Below are positions 1 through 6,682 of a DNA stretch of 11,095 bases, one piece after another. This DNA is from an uncultured Clostridia bacterium (lineage in GTDB: Bacteria > Bacillota > Clostridia > Oscillospirales > Ruminococcaceae). The DNA lies in contig CALDJI010000198.1 of the NCBI GenBank assembly GCA_937901805.1, forward strand, positions 1 to 11,095, in the 5' to 3' direction. The position numbers and the translations under genes were made by a program. The notes beneath the pieces are model-generated. The model saw nothing but the letters and a program-made list of their open reading frames with translations. It had not been told where the DNA came from and did not search any database. Position 1 is the stretch's first letter. The number at the start of each line of letters is the position of its first letter.

Positions 1-222
1 GAAATTGAAAAGACTATCCGCGGGGCTGTCAAAAATCACCTGGAAAGCGTCAATCTGTTCGACGTATACCGCGGAGCCCAGGTCGGAGAAGGCAAAAAAA
101 GCGTCGCCTATACAATTACCATGCGTTCTGCCGACAGCACTCTGACAGACGAAGAGGCAGATGGAGCTGTGAAAAAGATTTTAAAGGCACTGGAAAAAAT
201 CGGAGTCAGTCTGCGCGCATAA
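1..222 (+). CDS. pheT: Phenylalanine--tRNA ligase beta subunit, C-terminal end (partial)
   Basis: The window opens inside a frame that ends at TAA 220-222 and gives 73 residues. They match the C-terminal FDX-ACB (ferredoxin-fold anticodon-binding) domain of the phenylalanyl-tRNA synthetase beta subunit: an N-terminal helix (IEKTIRGAV), the 'VNLFDVYRG' segment, 'GKKSVAYTITMRSADSTLTDEEAD', and a final helix with 'ALEKIGVSLRA'. The enzyme charges tRNA-Phe in the cytoplasm as an alpha2beta2 tetramer, and this domain contacts the tRNA. The rest of pheT, and presumably pheS, lies upstream of the window. No terminator separates it from the next gene, so some read-through into ireB is likely, although that gene has its own promoter. 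The assignment is from recognition of the conserved C-terminal pattern. Confidence 0.93.
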   Translation, partial: EIEKTIRGAVKNHLESVNLFDVYRGAQVGEGKKSVAYTITMRSADSTLTDEEADGAVKKILKALEKIGVSLRA

Positions 223-233
223 GCGGATTTTTC

Positions 234-262
234 TTGCTTTCATATGTGAAATGGTGTATGAT
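234..262 (+). promoter_or_regulatory. Sigma-A promoter for ireB
   Basis: TTGCTT (234-239) and TATGAT (257-262) are separated by exactly 17 bases and lie 42 bases before the ireB start, in the gap after pheT. Both boxes match the sigma-A consensus well (-35 four of six, -10 five of six). Inferred from sequence only. Confidence 0.6.
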
Positions 263-303
263 TAAGAATACATCGGCACATAATTCAATAAGGGGTGAAA
301 TGT

Positions 304-549
304 ATGCACGAACCGACTATGACGTTTAAACTCCACGAAGATAAAGAAAGCGAAATGAAGCAGATTCTGACGGCTGTGTATGATGCGCTGACAGAAAAAG
401 GATACAACCCTATTAACCAAATTGTCGGCTATATCCTTTCTGAGGACCCCACATACATCACGACCCATAAAAATGCCCGCAGCTTAATTCGTAGAATCGA
501 CCGTGACGAATTGCTTCAGGCACTGGTAAAATCTTATCTGCAAGCGTAA
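304..549 (+). CDS. ireB: IreB/ReoM family regulatory phosphoprotein (UPF0297)
   Basis: This 81-residue cytoplasmic protein is a full-length member of the IreB/ReoM (UPF0297) family. Recognisable blocks are '[11 protein letters not shown]' at the N-terminus, '[34 protein letters not shown]' in the middle and '[18 protein letters not shown]' at the end. In Enterococcus faecalis IreB is phosphorylated by the PASTA kinase IreK and lowers cephalosporin resistance; the Listeria homologue ReoM controls ClpCP-dependent turnover of MurA, the first committed enzyme of peptidoglycan synthesis. The N-terminal threonine used for phosphorylation in those proteins is matched here by Thr7 (Thr5 is also present). 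I chose ATG 304 because AGGGG (291-295) sits 8 bases before it; an in-frame GTG at 295 overlaps that Shine-Dalgarno sequence. In many Firmicutes ireB is followed by ruvX and a DUF1292 gene; neither is here. The assignment is secure; the phosphoregulation is inferred from the family. Confidence 0.94.
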   Translation: MHEPTMTFKLHEDKESEMKQILTAVYDALTEKGYNPINQIVGYILSEDPTYITTHKNARSLIRRIDRDELLQALVKSYLQA

Positions 550-574
550 TACCTATCTTTCTTTCCGTTTTCTC

Positions 575-620
575 CCTAAGCGGCCAGGCAATTTTCTGTC
601 TGACCGCTTAGGTTTTCTTC
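575..620 (+). terminator. Rho-independent terminator after ireB
   Basis: Arms 575-589 and 598-612 form a 15-position stem with one C-A mismatch and one G-U pair around an 8-base loop, followed by TTTTCTT. It ends the ireB transcript before the next promoter. Confidence 0.8.
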
Positions 621-633
621 ATGGTTTTTTCAT

Positions 634-662
634 TTTACTTTATCTGGTTTTTATGGTATAAT
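634..662 (+). promoter_or_regulatory. Sigma-A promoter for the 106-residue protein gene
   Basis: A perfect TATAAT (657-662) follows TTTACT (634-639, four of six) with a 17-base spacer. It lies just after the ireB terminator and 55 bases before the ATG at 718, so this small gene is its own transcription unit. Confidence 0.7.
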
Positions 663-717
663 AATCAATACAGCCTCAAAATGATTCATTCGATACAAAA
701 AAGGAGGTCAAGCAGAT

Positions 718-1038
718 ATGGCGGAAAAGAAAACTGAAAAAAAACTGCCGTTTCCCATGTATAAGGGAAAGCCCCTTGTCCGCAGCGGAAACACCCTATA
801 CTATGGCGACATGTCTGATGAATACGTCATCATGATGCAAATTCTCTCCACTAAAGACTTCGACGGAGAACAAATTGCGGATAAAGTACAAGTTCAGTTA
901 ATGCTGACTGATCCGGAAGTGCGCCCCAAAAAACGTATTGTAAAAAAGAGTGAGCAAGACGGTTTATACAACGCAATGGATATCTCTTCTATTTGGTTGG
1001 CAAGAGCTTTGAAAGCAAAAGATTCTTCCGAAAATTAG
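718..1038 (+). CDS. Conserved-looking small protein of unknown function
   Basis: I cannot give this 106-residue protein a named family. It has a Lys-rich N-terminus (MAEKKTEKK), then a segment that looks like a small folded domain: 'YKGKPLVRSGNTLYYGDMSDEYVIMMQIL', 'ADKVQVQLMLTDPEVRPKKRIVKKSEQDGLYNAMDI' and a C-terminal helix 'SIWLARALKA'. There is no signal peptide, membrane segment, cysteine or catalytic motif, so it is probably a soluble cytoplasmic protein. It is real: AGGAGGT (702-708) precedes the ATG by a normal spacing, a good promoter lies upstream, and strong terminators lie on both sides. From memory, similar short proteins occur in Clostridia, but I could not check this. It occupies the place where ruvX or a DUF1292 gene often follows ireB, yet resembles neither. 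Function unknown. Confidence 0.85.
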   Translation: MAEKKTEKKLPFPMYKGKPLVRSGNTLYYGDMSDEYVIMMQILSTKDFDGEQIADKVQVQLMLTDPEVRPKKRIVKKSEQDGLYNAMDISSIWLARALKAKDSSEN

Positions 1039-1040
1039 AA

Positions 1041-1073
1041 AAATCCCCGCACAGCATTTGTGCGGGGATTTTT
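1041..1073 (+). terminator. Rho-independent terminator
   Basis: A perfect 13-base-pair stem (1041-1053 with 1059-1071, core TCCCCGCACA) and a 5-base loop run directly into a T tract, three bases after the stop codon of the gene ending at 1038. Confidence 0.92.
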
Positions 1074-1104
1074 AGCGTCCATCTGTTTATCCTGCATACT
1101 TTCC

Positions 1105-1138
1105 AAAAAGAGGCCGGCTTATAAGCCGGCCTCTTTTT
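1105..1138. terminator. Two-way terminator, perfect 34-base palindrome
   Basis: Two 17-base arms (1105-1121 and 1122-1138) are exact reverse complements, with GAGGCCGGCTTA as the core and five A and five T at the outer ends. It can fold as a terminator on either strand. It lies between a plus-strand gene and the convergent carboxypeptidase gene, so it backs up the terminator at 1041-1073 and ends the minus-strand transcript. Confidence 0.9.
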
Positions 1139-1172
1139 GCTTTTCCATATATTGATCGAGAACATGAAAATA

Positions 1173-2048
1173 TTATTGCACATAATGTCCGGTGATTACC
1201 AGATTCCCCATATTATCCTCAGAAACAACCACATCAGAAAGTGTTGCCGGCAGGGAAAGTGTCTCCCCTTCCGGCTGGCGCGTAATCAAGTACTCCCCGC
1301 TTATATAATACTTCCCTACTGGAAGATGTTCATAATATTCCTCCAGACACCAGTTTTTATGATATAAAATTTGTGCATGCGGTTTCCCCACATAACGGAT
1401 ATGCCAAGGTTCATAGGAAATTCCGGTTTTCGAAGTTTTAAACTGAGGATAGCGAATGATAAAGCCATGTTTCCATCCCTCGGCGGAAATATATTTCGCT
1501 GCCTGAGATTTTAAAAATCCTGGACCCGCCAAACCAGACACATAGACATCCATTGCAAGCCCAGTTTCATGCTCGCTTGCCCCAGGCTGCGCAGAGGTTT
1601 CACTTCCCTCCTGTGCAAAAACCTCTTCCTGCTCCTGTCTGGAACGATAGGAATTGTTGACATAGAGCTGTTCTCCCGTTTCATTCAACACTGCCCTGCT
1701 CAGTTGGGAGTAGGGCTCCAGTACACAGGAATTCATCAACAATCCGGAATCTTTATATTCTTCTAAAGAATAGGAATTTTCTTCAGCCGGATGTTCCGCG
1801 TTGACCAGGACCAACGACTGCTCTATTCGGACGTCTCCCCTGTTCAGGAAATCCTCTGTACGGACAGGCTGTAAATCGGTATGGGAAAAGGAAATTTCCC
1901 GGAACTCCACCTGACGAAAAGGAATGGAAAACTGCTGCGTCAGGATGAATCTCCAATCATAACGAATGCAAAAAATACCTGTACCAAAAATCAATACTGC
2001 TGCAAGAACACAAAACAGAATTTTTTTACCCATTTTCCTTTTCTTCAT
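1173..2048 (-). CDS. Membrane-anchored VanY-type D-alanyl-D-alanine carboxypeptidase family protein (peptidase M15B)
   Basis: This 291-residue protein has a basic start (MKKRKMGKK), one hydrophobic segment at about residues 10-28 (signal anchor) and an extracytoplasmic M15B domain at about 105-235. The domain signatures are 'VNNSYRSRQEQEEVF' (130-144), 'SEHETGLAMDV' (158-168, the SxHxxGxAxD zinc motif with His160 and Asp167), 'GFIIRYP' (195-201) and 'EPWHIRYVG' (213-221, with catalytic Glu213 and zinc ligand His216). All expected zinc and catalytic residues are present. Family members remove the terminal D-Ala from peptidoglycan stem peptides; a VanY name would imply a glycopeptide-resistance context, which is absent, so I give no symbol. 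A tail of about 55 residues (236-291) follows the catalytic core and has no function I recognise. The start has GGAAAG a few bases upstream and fits the signal-anchor layout. It is closed by the palindrome at 1105-1138. Confidence 0.9.
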   Translation of the reverse strand: MKKRKMGKKILFCVLAAVLIFGTGIFCIRYDWRFILTQQFSIPFRQVEFREISFSHTDLQPVRTEDFLNRGDVRIEQSLVLVNAEHPAEENSYSLEEYKDSGLLMNSCVLEPYSQLSRAVLNETGEQLYVNNSYRSRQEQEEVFAQEGSETSAQPGASEHETGLAMDVYVSGLAGPGFLKSQAAKYISAEGWKHGFIIRYPQFKTSKTGISYEPWHIRYVGKPHAQILYHKNWCLEEYYEHLPVGKYYISGEYLITRQPEGETLSLPATLSDVVVSEDNMGNLVITGHYVQ

Positions 2049-2353
2049 AAATCACTTTCCTTTCAAAGTATAATCAAACCGTCAGGAAAACACCGAAATT
2101 CCACTCCATTGATGGATTGCAGAAGGTCTTACTACACACTGGAATGATTCATGGAAACACAAAAAATACAAAACTTTACATTTATCCCACAACCTGTAAA
2201 AGATTATTCACATCACATCATCTAAAAAGTCTTGTCCACTGATTGGAAATCCCTTTGTTTAAACAGTAAGACAGGTTCCCCCAACGTAAAACGGACGGGG
2301 AAACTCATACATATGAAATGCAAAAAATTCTATTCTAAGTTGCAGAACAATCT
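2049..2353. other. 305-base spacer between two minus-strand genes
   Basis: AT-rich and without a credible gene. On the minus strand, TTTACA (complement of 2195-2200) and TAAAGT (complement of 2173-2178), 16 bases apart, are a weak candidate promoter for the carboxypeptidase gene. A weak stem (GTTTCCCC with GGGGGAAC on the minus strand, near 2275-2305) follows the MATE gene, but no T run follows it, so I do not call it a terminator. Confidence 0.4.
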
Positions 2354-3700
2354 CTATTCCCGGGTGACGTTGCGAATCCAACGATTGGAGCGCAAACGCA
2401 GGAAAGCGATAATCACTTTGATAAACTGATCGATTCTGGTACATAAAAAGACAATCGGTGCAGGAAGATTCATCCAAAACGCTGCAATTGCCGACAAAGG
2501 AAGCACTATAAGCCAACCGCAGATCAAATCAACAAGAACCACAAAGTTTCCATCCCCTGCCCCGCGGTTAATTCCAACGAAACAGGTCGCCGCATAAGCA
2601 GTCGCCCATATGGTGACAGCTCCAAAAACCATGAACTGCTCTGCAACTTCCTTGGTTGCGTCAGTGACATTGTAAAAGGAGACTGCAACGCCACGGATAA
2701 GATATACAAACAGTGCTGCAACAAACCCAAAACAGAAAAACAAGACTTGCAGGGTATTGGAATACTTTCTGGCAAGCTGGTAATTTCCAGCGCCCACCGT
2801 TTTTCCAATAATGACGCAGGCGCCTGCACCAAGACCCCAGATAAAAATCATAGCCAGTTCCAGCACAACATCCGTCATGCTGTTTGCAGAAACTGCCTGA
2901 GATCCAAGGTGCCCCATAATCCCTGCTTTGAAATTTCCGACAAGACCCCATAATAAATCCCCGATAATAATAGGAACGCCGTATTTACCAAAGTCTTTCC
3001 ACAGATCAAAGTCACTGCGCAAAATATCCCTCGGCTGAAAAGCAACCCGTTTTTCAAAACAAAAAACATAGATAAGTACGACCAGAAATTCCACGACGCG
3101 GGTAATCAGAGTGGATAAACCTGCTCCATTGACTCCCATGCGCGGGGCGCCGAATTTTCCAAAAATGAACACATAGTTCATAGATAGATTGACAAAGAAC
3201 GAACAAATGGATACTACCAGCGCAATTTTGACAACTTCCACTCCGCGCAGCATAGAAAGAAGCGTAGTTGACACAGACATCGTCAAATAGGAAAAACAGA
3301 CAATCCGCAAATAACCTGCTCCTGCTTCCACAATCGCCTGCTCATTCGTGAACAGGGAAAGGACAAACTGTGGAAAACAAATACAGACAAGCGTAACGAA
3401 AGCGGAAAAGGTGAGGCAAACTTTCAACCCAATTGCAAATACAGTACGAATACGCTCCATATCATGTTTACCCCAATACTGGGAAATCAGTACTGCGGTA
3501 CCTCCAGAGACACCGCCGATAAATTTCCCGACAATGAAGCTGACCTGGTTTGCCAGCGCTACCCCGGAAAGCGCCACTTCCCCCAATTTCCCTACCATAA
3601 CGGTATCGGACATATTCAATCCGAAAGAAATCAGGTTTTGAAAAGCAACTGGAAGCGCAATGAGCAAAAGGGATTTATAAAAACTCTTGTCTCTGACCAT
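2354..3700 (-). CDS. MATE family multidrug/cation efflux transporter
   Basis: This 448-residue integral membrane protein has the length and twelve-helix look of MATE exporters, which expel drugs or metabolites in exchange for Na+ or H+. Signatures are 'NMSDTVMVGKLGEVALSGVAL' (29-49), 'GGVSGGTAVLISQYWG' (62-77), 'MGVNGAGLSTLITR' (188-201) at the end of the first half, and 'GINRGAGDGNFV' (376-387) in the second half. An upstream in-frame ATG at 3781 exists, but I place the start at 3700 because GGGGG lies 8 bases before that ATG, and the extra 27 residues would read through the likely promoter and look unlike a MATE N-terminus. The substrate cannot be told from sequence. It is unlike the second MATE gene in this window (7255-8627), so the two are not a recent duplication. 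Confidence 0.92.
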   Translation of the reverse strand: MVRDKSFYKSLLLIALPVAFQNLISFGLNMSDTVMVGKLGEVALSGVALANQVSFIVGKFIGGVSGGTAVLISQYWGKHDMERIRTVFAIGLKVCLTFSAFVTLVCICFPQFVLSLFTNEQAIVEAGAGYLRIVCFSYLTMSVSTTLLSMLRGVEVVKIALVVSICSFFVNLSMNYVFIFGKFGAPRMGVNGAGLSTLITRVVEFLVVLIYVFCFEKRVAFQPRDILRSDFDLWKDFGKYGVPIIIGDLLWGLVGNFKAGIMGHLGSQAVSANSMTDVVLELAMIFIWGLGAGACVIIGKTVGAGNYQLARKYSNTLQVLFFCFGFVAALFVYLIRGVAVSFYNVTDATKEVAEQFMVFGAVTIWATAYAATCFVGINRGAGDGNFVVLVDLICGWLIVLPLSAIAAFWMNLPAPIVFLCTRIDQFIKVIIAFLRLRSNRWIRNVTRE

Positions 3701-3737
3701 TGTATTTCCCCCTTTATGGAAAACCTTTACTACTTTT

Positions 3738-3778
3738 ATTGTAGCCAGAGTATAAACAATCTGCAAGCGATCCGACAA
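3738..3778 (-). promoter_or_regulatory. Candidate promoter region for the MATE gene
   Basis: Two overlapping minus-strand candidates are visible: TTGTCG (complement of 3773-3778) with TATACT (complement of 3749-3754) at 18-base spacing, and TTGCAG with TACAAT (complement of 3738-3743) at 17-base spacing. Either would start transcription just upstream of the ATG at 3700. I cannot choose between them. Confidence 0.4.
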
Positions 3779-3901
3779 CAATTTTTATATCAAAAATTCA
3801 GAAATCATTAACTACATTATCGATATTTTAGATAATATGATTGTATAAAACTAGGATGATTGAATAGAATCCCCTCCTCAGATTTTTGCTTTTGGGAATA
3901 A

Positions 3902-4117
3902 CCTGATCATAGAGTTCTTACAAACCAATCTATGCTGAAAAAGATTAGATTTTATACCTGTTTGATAACACGGCACAACAATGGTTTGAGAATCAATGCC
4001 AAGCGATGCTTTCTAGAAGATATTCTCCGTTGCATTACAGAAAATTTAATGGTTGTAGGATTTACAATAGCGGAATATCTTCCTTTTGATGAATATAAAC
4101 TACATAAGTTATTCTGA
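3902..4117 (+). pseudogene. Probable 3' remnant of an arginase/agmatinase-family gene
   Basis: An open frame of 71 codons from just after a stop at 3899-3901 to TGA 4115-4117 (first ATG at 3932) ends in 'ITENLMVVGFTIAEYLPFDEYKLHKLF'. From memory this resembles the C-terminus of arginase-family (ureohydrolase) proteins, which end with a strand and helix of the type 'VGxTIAExLPxDxxxLxxxL'. The metal-binding Asp/His motifs of the family (DAHxD, SxDxDxxDP) are absent, and I saw no matching frame further upstream, so most of the gene is missing. There is no convincing ribosome binding site before ATG 3932, and the region is AT-rich between two minus-strand genes. I read it as a decaying fragment. 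It could instead be a chance open frame; the family match is moderate and unverified. Confidence 0.42.
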
Positions 4118-4206
4118 AAATCAATATATTTACAGAGTAATGTCATTCACCCATTGAATTTGTCGTTTGCAAACCGACAAGATGAACCGTTCCATAGCAG
4201 TCGTGC

Positions 4207-4252
4207 AAAGAGAAAGCCCTGCGCCGGCAAACCGGCATAGGGCTTTCTCTTT
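4207..4252. terminator. Two-way terminator with nested stem
   Basis: Outer arms 4207-4220 and 4239-4252 are perfect 14-base complements (AAAGAGAAAGCCCT and its reverse complement). Inside is a second stem, GCCGG/CCGGC (4223-4227, 4232-4236). A-rich and T-rich ends allow use on both strands. It lies just beyond the 3' end of the NERD gene (stop at 4266) and would end that minus-strand transcript. Confidence 0.85.
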
Positions 4253-4265
4253 AAAATTTCAAAAT

Positions 4266-4943
4266 TCATTGCTTGGACTTCACATATTTTAAATGCGCTT
4301 TTTTCTCCCTTTTTGAAACATGAGAATAGGGTTTTAAAAAATTTTCCAATTGAATGATTTCCCGCCTGGAAAGGCGCGGACAAAAACGAGAAACCTTTTT
4401 CATTGTACGGCGAAGTTTTCTTTCTTTGATAACGGGACAAAAACCAGTACGTACTTTTACCCGTTTGAGCCGCCCCGGTCCGCAGAATACCACGATCGGA
4501 TGCATCAGGCGATCTTCCCGGATAGAAAGCACTTTTTTCAAAGCATTGTAATGCGCCCGGTTCTGTGCAATAGGATTATAAAATTCAAATCCCCGGCTCG
4601 CAGAAAGTGCATGATACCACTTGGCTGCATCCTCATCTCCGTACACTTCTCCAGAATAATGTTTGCATTCCAAAATAAAAATGCCACGGCGGCACAGACA
4701 AAGCAGATCAATTTCCGTAGTAGCCCCTTTTTGATTTGGGAGATACAGGTTCGTCAATACCCGATATGTACCAAATCGGCAGGAAAGTTTTTGAGCAAGC
4801 TGCTGCTCTGCATCGCTGCCAATTTGCCGCAGATGCTTTTGCTGTTTTTTCTTTCTTACCAAATTTCGGAAATACCAGAATAAAATCAGGAGTAACAAGA
4901 GACAAAAAAAGAAAGAACAGATAATCCAACACCGGTTTTCCAA
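4266..4943 (-). CDS. Membrane-anchored NERD (nuclease-related) domain protein
   Basis: The predicted protein has 225 residues: a strongly hydrophobic segment at about 6-25, a basic linker, and a NERD domain at about 40-165. Visible NERD/PD-(D/E)xK elements are 'GSDAE' (42-46), 'EIDLL' (77-81, acidic Glu77 and Asp79), 'GIFILECKHYSG' (87-98, the ExK pair Glu92 and Lys94) and 'NPIAQNRAH' (123-131). The catalytic-type residues are thus intact, and a nuclease or DNA-processing role is possible, but NERD biology is poorly known. The C-terminal 60 residues are very basic. I chose a TTG start at 4943 because GGAGGA (complement of 4953-4958) is 9 bases upstream, and because the only upstream in-frame ATG (5009) lies before the promoter -35 box and could not be in the transcript. 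Single-gene unit, divergent from the flippase. Confidence 0.86.
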   Translation of the reverse strand: MENRCWIICSFFFCLLLLLILFWYFRNLVRKKKQQKHLRQIGSDAEQQLAQKLSCRFGTYRVLTNLYLPNQKGATTEIDLLCLCRRGIFILECKHYSGEVYGDEDAAKWYHALSASRGFEFYNPIAQNRAHYNALKKVLSIREDRLMHPIVVFCGPGRLKRVKVRTGFCPVIKERKLRRTMKKVSRFCPRLSRREIIQLENFLKPYSHVSKREKKAHLKYVKSKQ

Positions 4944-4974
4944 ACAACCACATCCTCCGCAAACGATGATTTTT

Positions 4975-5003
4975 ACTATATCGGGTTTAAAGAAAAAAAT
5001 CAA
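4975..5003 (-). promoter_or_regulatory. Sigma-A promoter for the NERD gene
   Basis: On the minus strand TTGATT (complement of 4998-5003) and TATAGT (complement of 4975-4980) are separated by exactly 17 bases, followed about 16 bases later by GGAGGA. Its position inside the longest open frame rules out the ATG at 5009 and supports the TTG start at 4943. Confidence 0.72.
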
Positions 5004-5059
5004 GAACATATTTTCTTTGTAAACAAATTTTCAAGCGGATTCCATCTTTTCTCATCCAG

Positions 5060-5068
5060 TGGTATAAT
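5060..5068 (+). promoter_or_regulatory. Extended -10 promoter for the flippase operon
   Basis: TGG followed by a perfect TATAAT (5063-5068) forms an extended -10 element. No good -35 box lies 17 bases upstream (TTCCAT), which is typical for extended -10 promoters. Transcription would begin near 5075, leaving a leader of about 165 bases before the GTG at 5243. It is divergent from the NERD promoter. Confidence 0.65.
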
Positions 5069-5102
5069 GGAAACGCAAAACTGAAAAAACTGTCAAAAAA
5101 GA

Positions 5103-5203
5103 TGAGGATTCTTTTCCAATTTCCCGCAAAAGCATTGTGTTTTATAAAATGTTGGATTTTGCGGAAAATATGAAAAGTATATAAAAGCTGTTTGGAATCC
5201 TCA
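5103..5203 (+). promoter_or_regulatory. Structured 5' leader, two nested stems, of unknown class
   Basis: Within the flippase leader, TGAGGATTC (5103-5111) and GAATCCTCA (5195-5203) are a perfect 9-base inverted repeat that would close a domain of about 100 nt. Inside, CCGCAAAA (5124-5131) pairs with TTTTGCGG (5157-5164), extended by three A-T pairs across one bulged C (5123), and TTTTATAAAA (5140-5149) lies in its loop. The right arm of the outer stem contains TCCT, which could also pair with the AGGA of the ribosome binding site (5231-5234). I do not recognise a known riboswitch class. Regulatory function is an inference. Confidence 0.45.
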
Positions 5204-5242
5204 GTTATTCAAAACGGCACAATCGCCCGAAGGAGTGTTCCC

Positions 5243-6664
5243 GTGAACCGATACAAAAAGTTATTATCCAATACCGTATTATTTGCCATCGGTACTTTTA
5301 GTTCCAAAGCACTGGTTTTTTTGCTGATGCCGCTGTATACGGCTGTCCTGTCCACTGAAGAGTACGGCACCGTCGATCTGATTATACAAGCGGGGAACCT
5401 ATTGCTGCCGCTGGTATCTGTGGGTATTATCAACGCAATTGTCCGTTTTGGACTGGATTCTTCTGTGCGTAAAAGCGATGTCTTTACGGTAGGGCTGACT
5501 ACAGTCTTTTTCGGTTTCCTCGTTCTACTGCTTTTTAACCCTTTGCTCAAAAAAATTTCCTATATATCTGAAAATATCATACTGATTTATTTATTTGTCC
5601 TGATGTCCTGTCTGCGCAGCATCTGTCATCAATTTGTACGCTCAATGGAAATGGTCAAGCTATACACAGTCGATGGTATTTTTAGCACCTTCACTACCAT
5701 TATGTTCAATATTCTGTTCCTGGTGGTACTCAAACTCGGAATTACCGGCTATGTACTTGCCACAGTCTGTGCAGATTTTCTTTCTGCATTCCTTTTATTC
5801 CTCATTGCGCGGCTATATCGATATATCCGTTTTAAAGGGATTAAAAAACAAATTGTCTTCGACATGCTCAAATATGCAGTACCGATGATCCCAAATACCA
5901 TGTTTTGGTGGATTACCAGTGCTTCCGATCGCTACATCATCTCCTTTCACCTTGGGAATGACGTCAATGGATTGTATGCAGCAGCGTCGAAAATCCCCAC
6001 GATTATCACCCTATTTTCCTCTATCTTCATGGATGCCTGGCAGATGTCCGCGGTTACAGAAAAGGGAACCATTGAGCGCAACCGCTTTTTTACCAATGTC
6101 TTCGGAACCTATCAATCTTTGATTTTTGCAGTCGGTTCCGGGTTGATCCTTTGTTCAAAGCTGTTTACCAAAATTATGGTTGCTCCGTCTTATTATGAGT
6201 CATGGAGATTTATTCCATTTCTGATTATGGCAACCTCTTTTTCCTGCCTGGTAAGTTTTTTAGGCAGTGTGTATATGGTTGAGAAAAAAAGTGTCTTGAA
6301 TTTTCTAACCACCGCAGCAGGGGCAGTCATCAACATCGTGCTCAATCTGCTTTTAATCCCGAAATTAGGCGCAAACGGCGCGGCACTCGCTACTTTTGCC
6401 AGTTATTTCACAGTGTTCCTGCTGCGTGCAGTTGACACCAAGCGCTTTGTTAAAATCCGTTTCAGCAGCTTGAAGCTGGCGCTGAATACTCTGCTCCTGC
6501 TATCCCAAAGTCTTGTCCTGATTTTTGAAATCCCAGGTTGGATTGTTATAGAAATCGGCATTACTGTCCTGATGTTACTGCTCAATTTGAAATCCATTTT
6601 TGAAAGCCTCAGCCGTATTTTTTTCCGGTTTAAAGCAAAAGCTGCCCGCTCTAAGAGAACTTAA
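5243..6664 (+). CDS. Wzx-like oligosaccharide/lipid-linked glycan flippase (MOP superfamily)
   Basis: This 473-residue polytopic membrane protein belongs to the polysaccharide-biosynthesis (RfbX/Wzx) branch of the MOP superfamily, which moves undecaprenyl-linked glycans across the membrane. The start 'MNRYKKLLSNTVLFAIGTFSSKALVFLLMPLYTAVLSTEEYGTVDLI' is typical, as are 'YAVPMIPNTMFWWITSASDRYIIS', 'LYAAASKIPTI' and 'LGANGAALATFASYF' in the C-terminal half; about a dozen hydrophobic segments are visible. I chose GTG 5243 because AGGAG (5231-5235) sits 7 bases before it; the frame is open back to a TTG at 5192, but that lies in the structured leader and has no ribosome binding site. A basic tail ends the protein. 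No glycosyltransferases are in the window, so the transported glycan is unknown. The GNAT gene follows 18 bases later, probably in the same operon. Confidence 0.9.
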   Translation: MNRYKKLLSNTVLFAIGTFSSKALVFLLMPLYTAVLSTEEYGTVDLIIQAGNLLLPLVSVGIINAIVRFGLDSSVRKSDVFTVGLTTVFFGFLVLLLFNPLLKKISYISENIILIYLFVLMSCLRSICHQFVRSMEMVKLYTVDGIFSTFTTIMFNILFLVVLKLGITGYVLATVCADFLSAFLLFLIARLYRYIRFKGIKKQIVFDMLKYAVPMIPNTMFWWITSASDRYIISFHLGNDVNGLYAAASKIPTIITLFSSIFMDAWQMSAVTEKGTIERNRFFTNVFGTYQSLIFAVGSGLILCSKLFTKIMVAPSYYESWRFIPFLIMATSFSCLVSFLGSVYMVEKKSVLNFLTTAAGAVINIVLNLLLIPKLGANGAALATFASYFTVFLLRAVDTKRFVKIRFSSLKLALNTLLLLSQSLVLIFEIPGWIVIEIGITVLMLLLNLKSIFESLSRIFFRFKAKAARSKRT

Positions 6665-6682
6665 GGAAAGGAAGGCATTGAA

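Noticed and set aside
2275..2305. GTTTCCCC/GGGGGAAC stem after the first MATE gene
   Set aside because: The loop is long (14 bases) and no T run follows, so terminator function is not supported.
3701..3781. 27-residue N-terminal extension of the first MATE protein
   Set aside because: GGGGG before ATG 3700 and candidate promoter boxes inside the extension favour the shorter form of typical length.
4350..4883. 177-codon open frame on the plus strand, opposite the NERD gene
   Set aside because: It lies wholly antisense to a gene with clear domain motifs, promoter and ribosome binding site; its protein has no family character.
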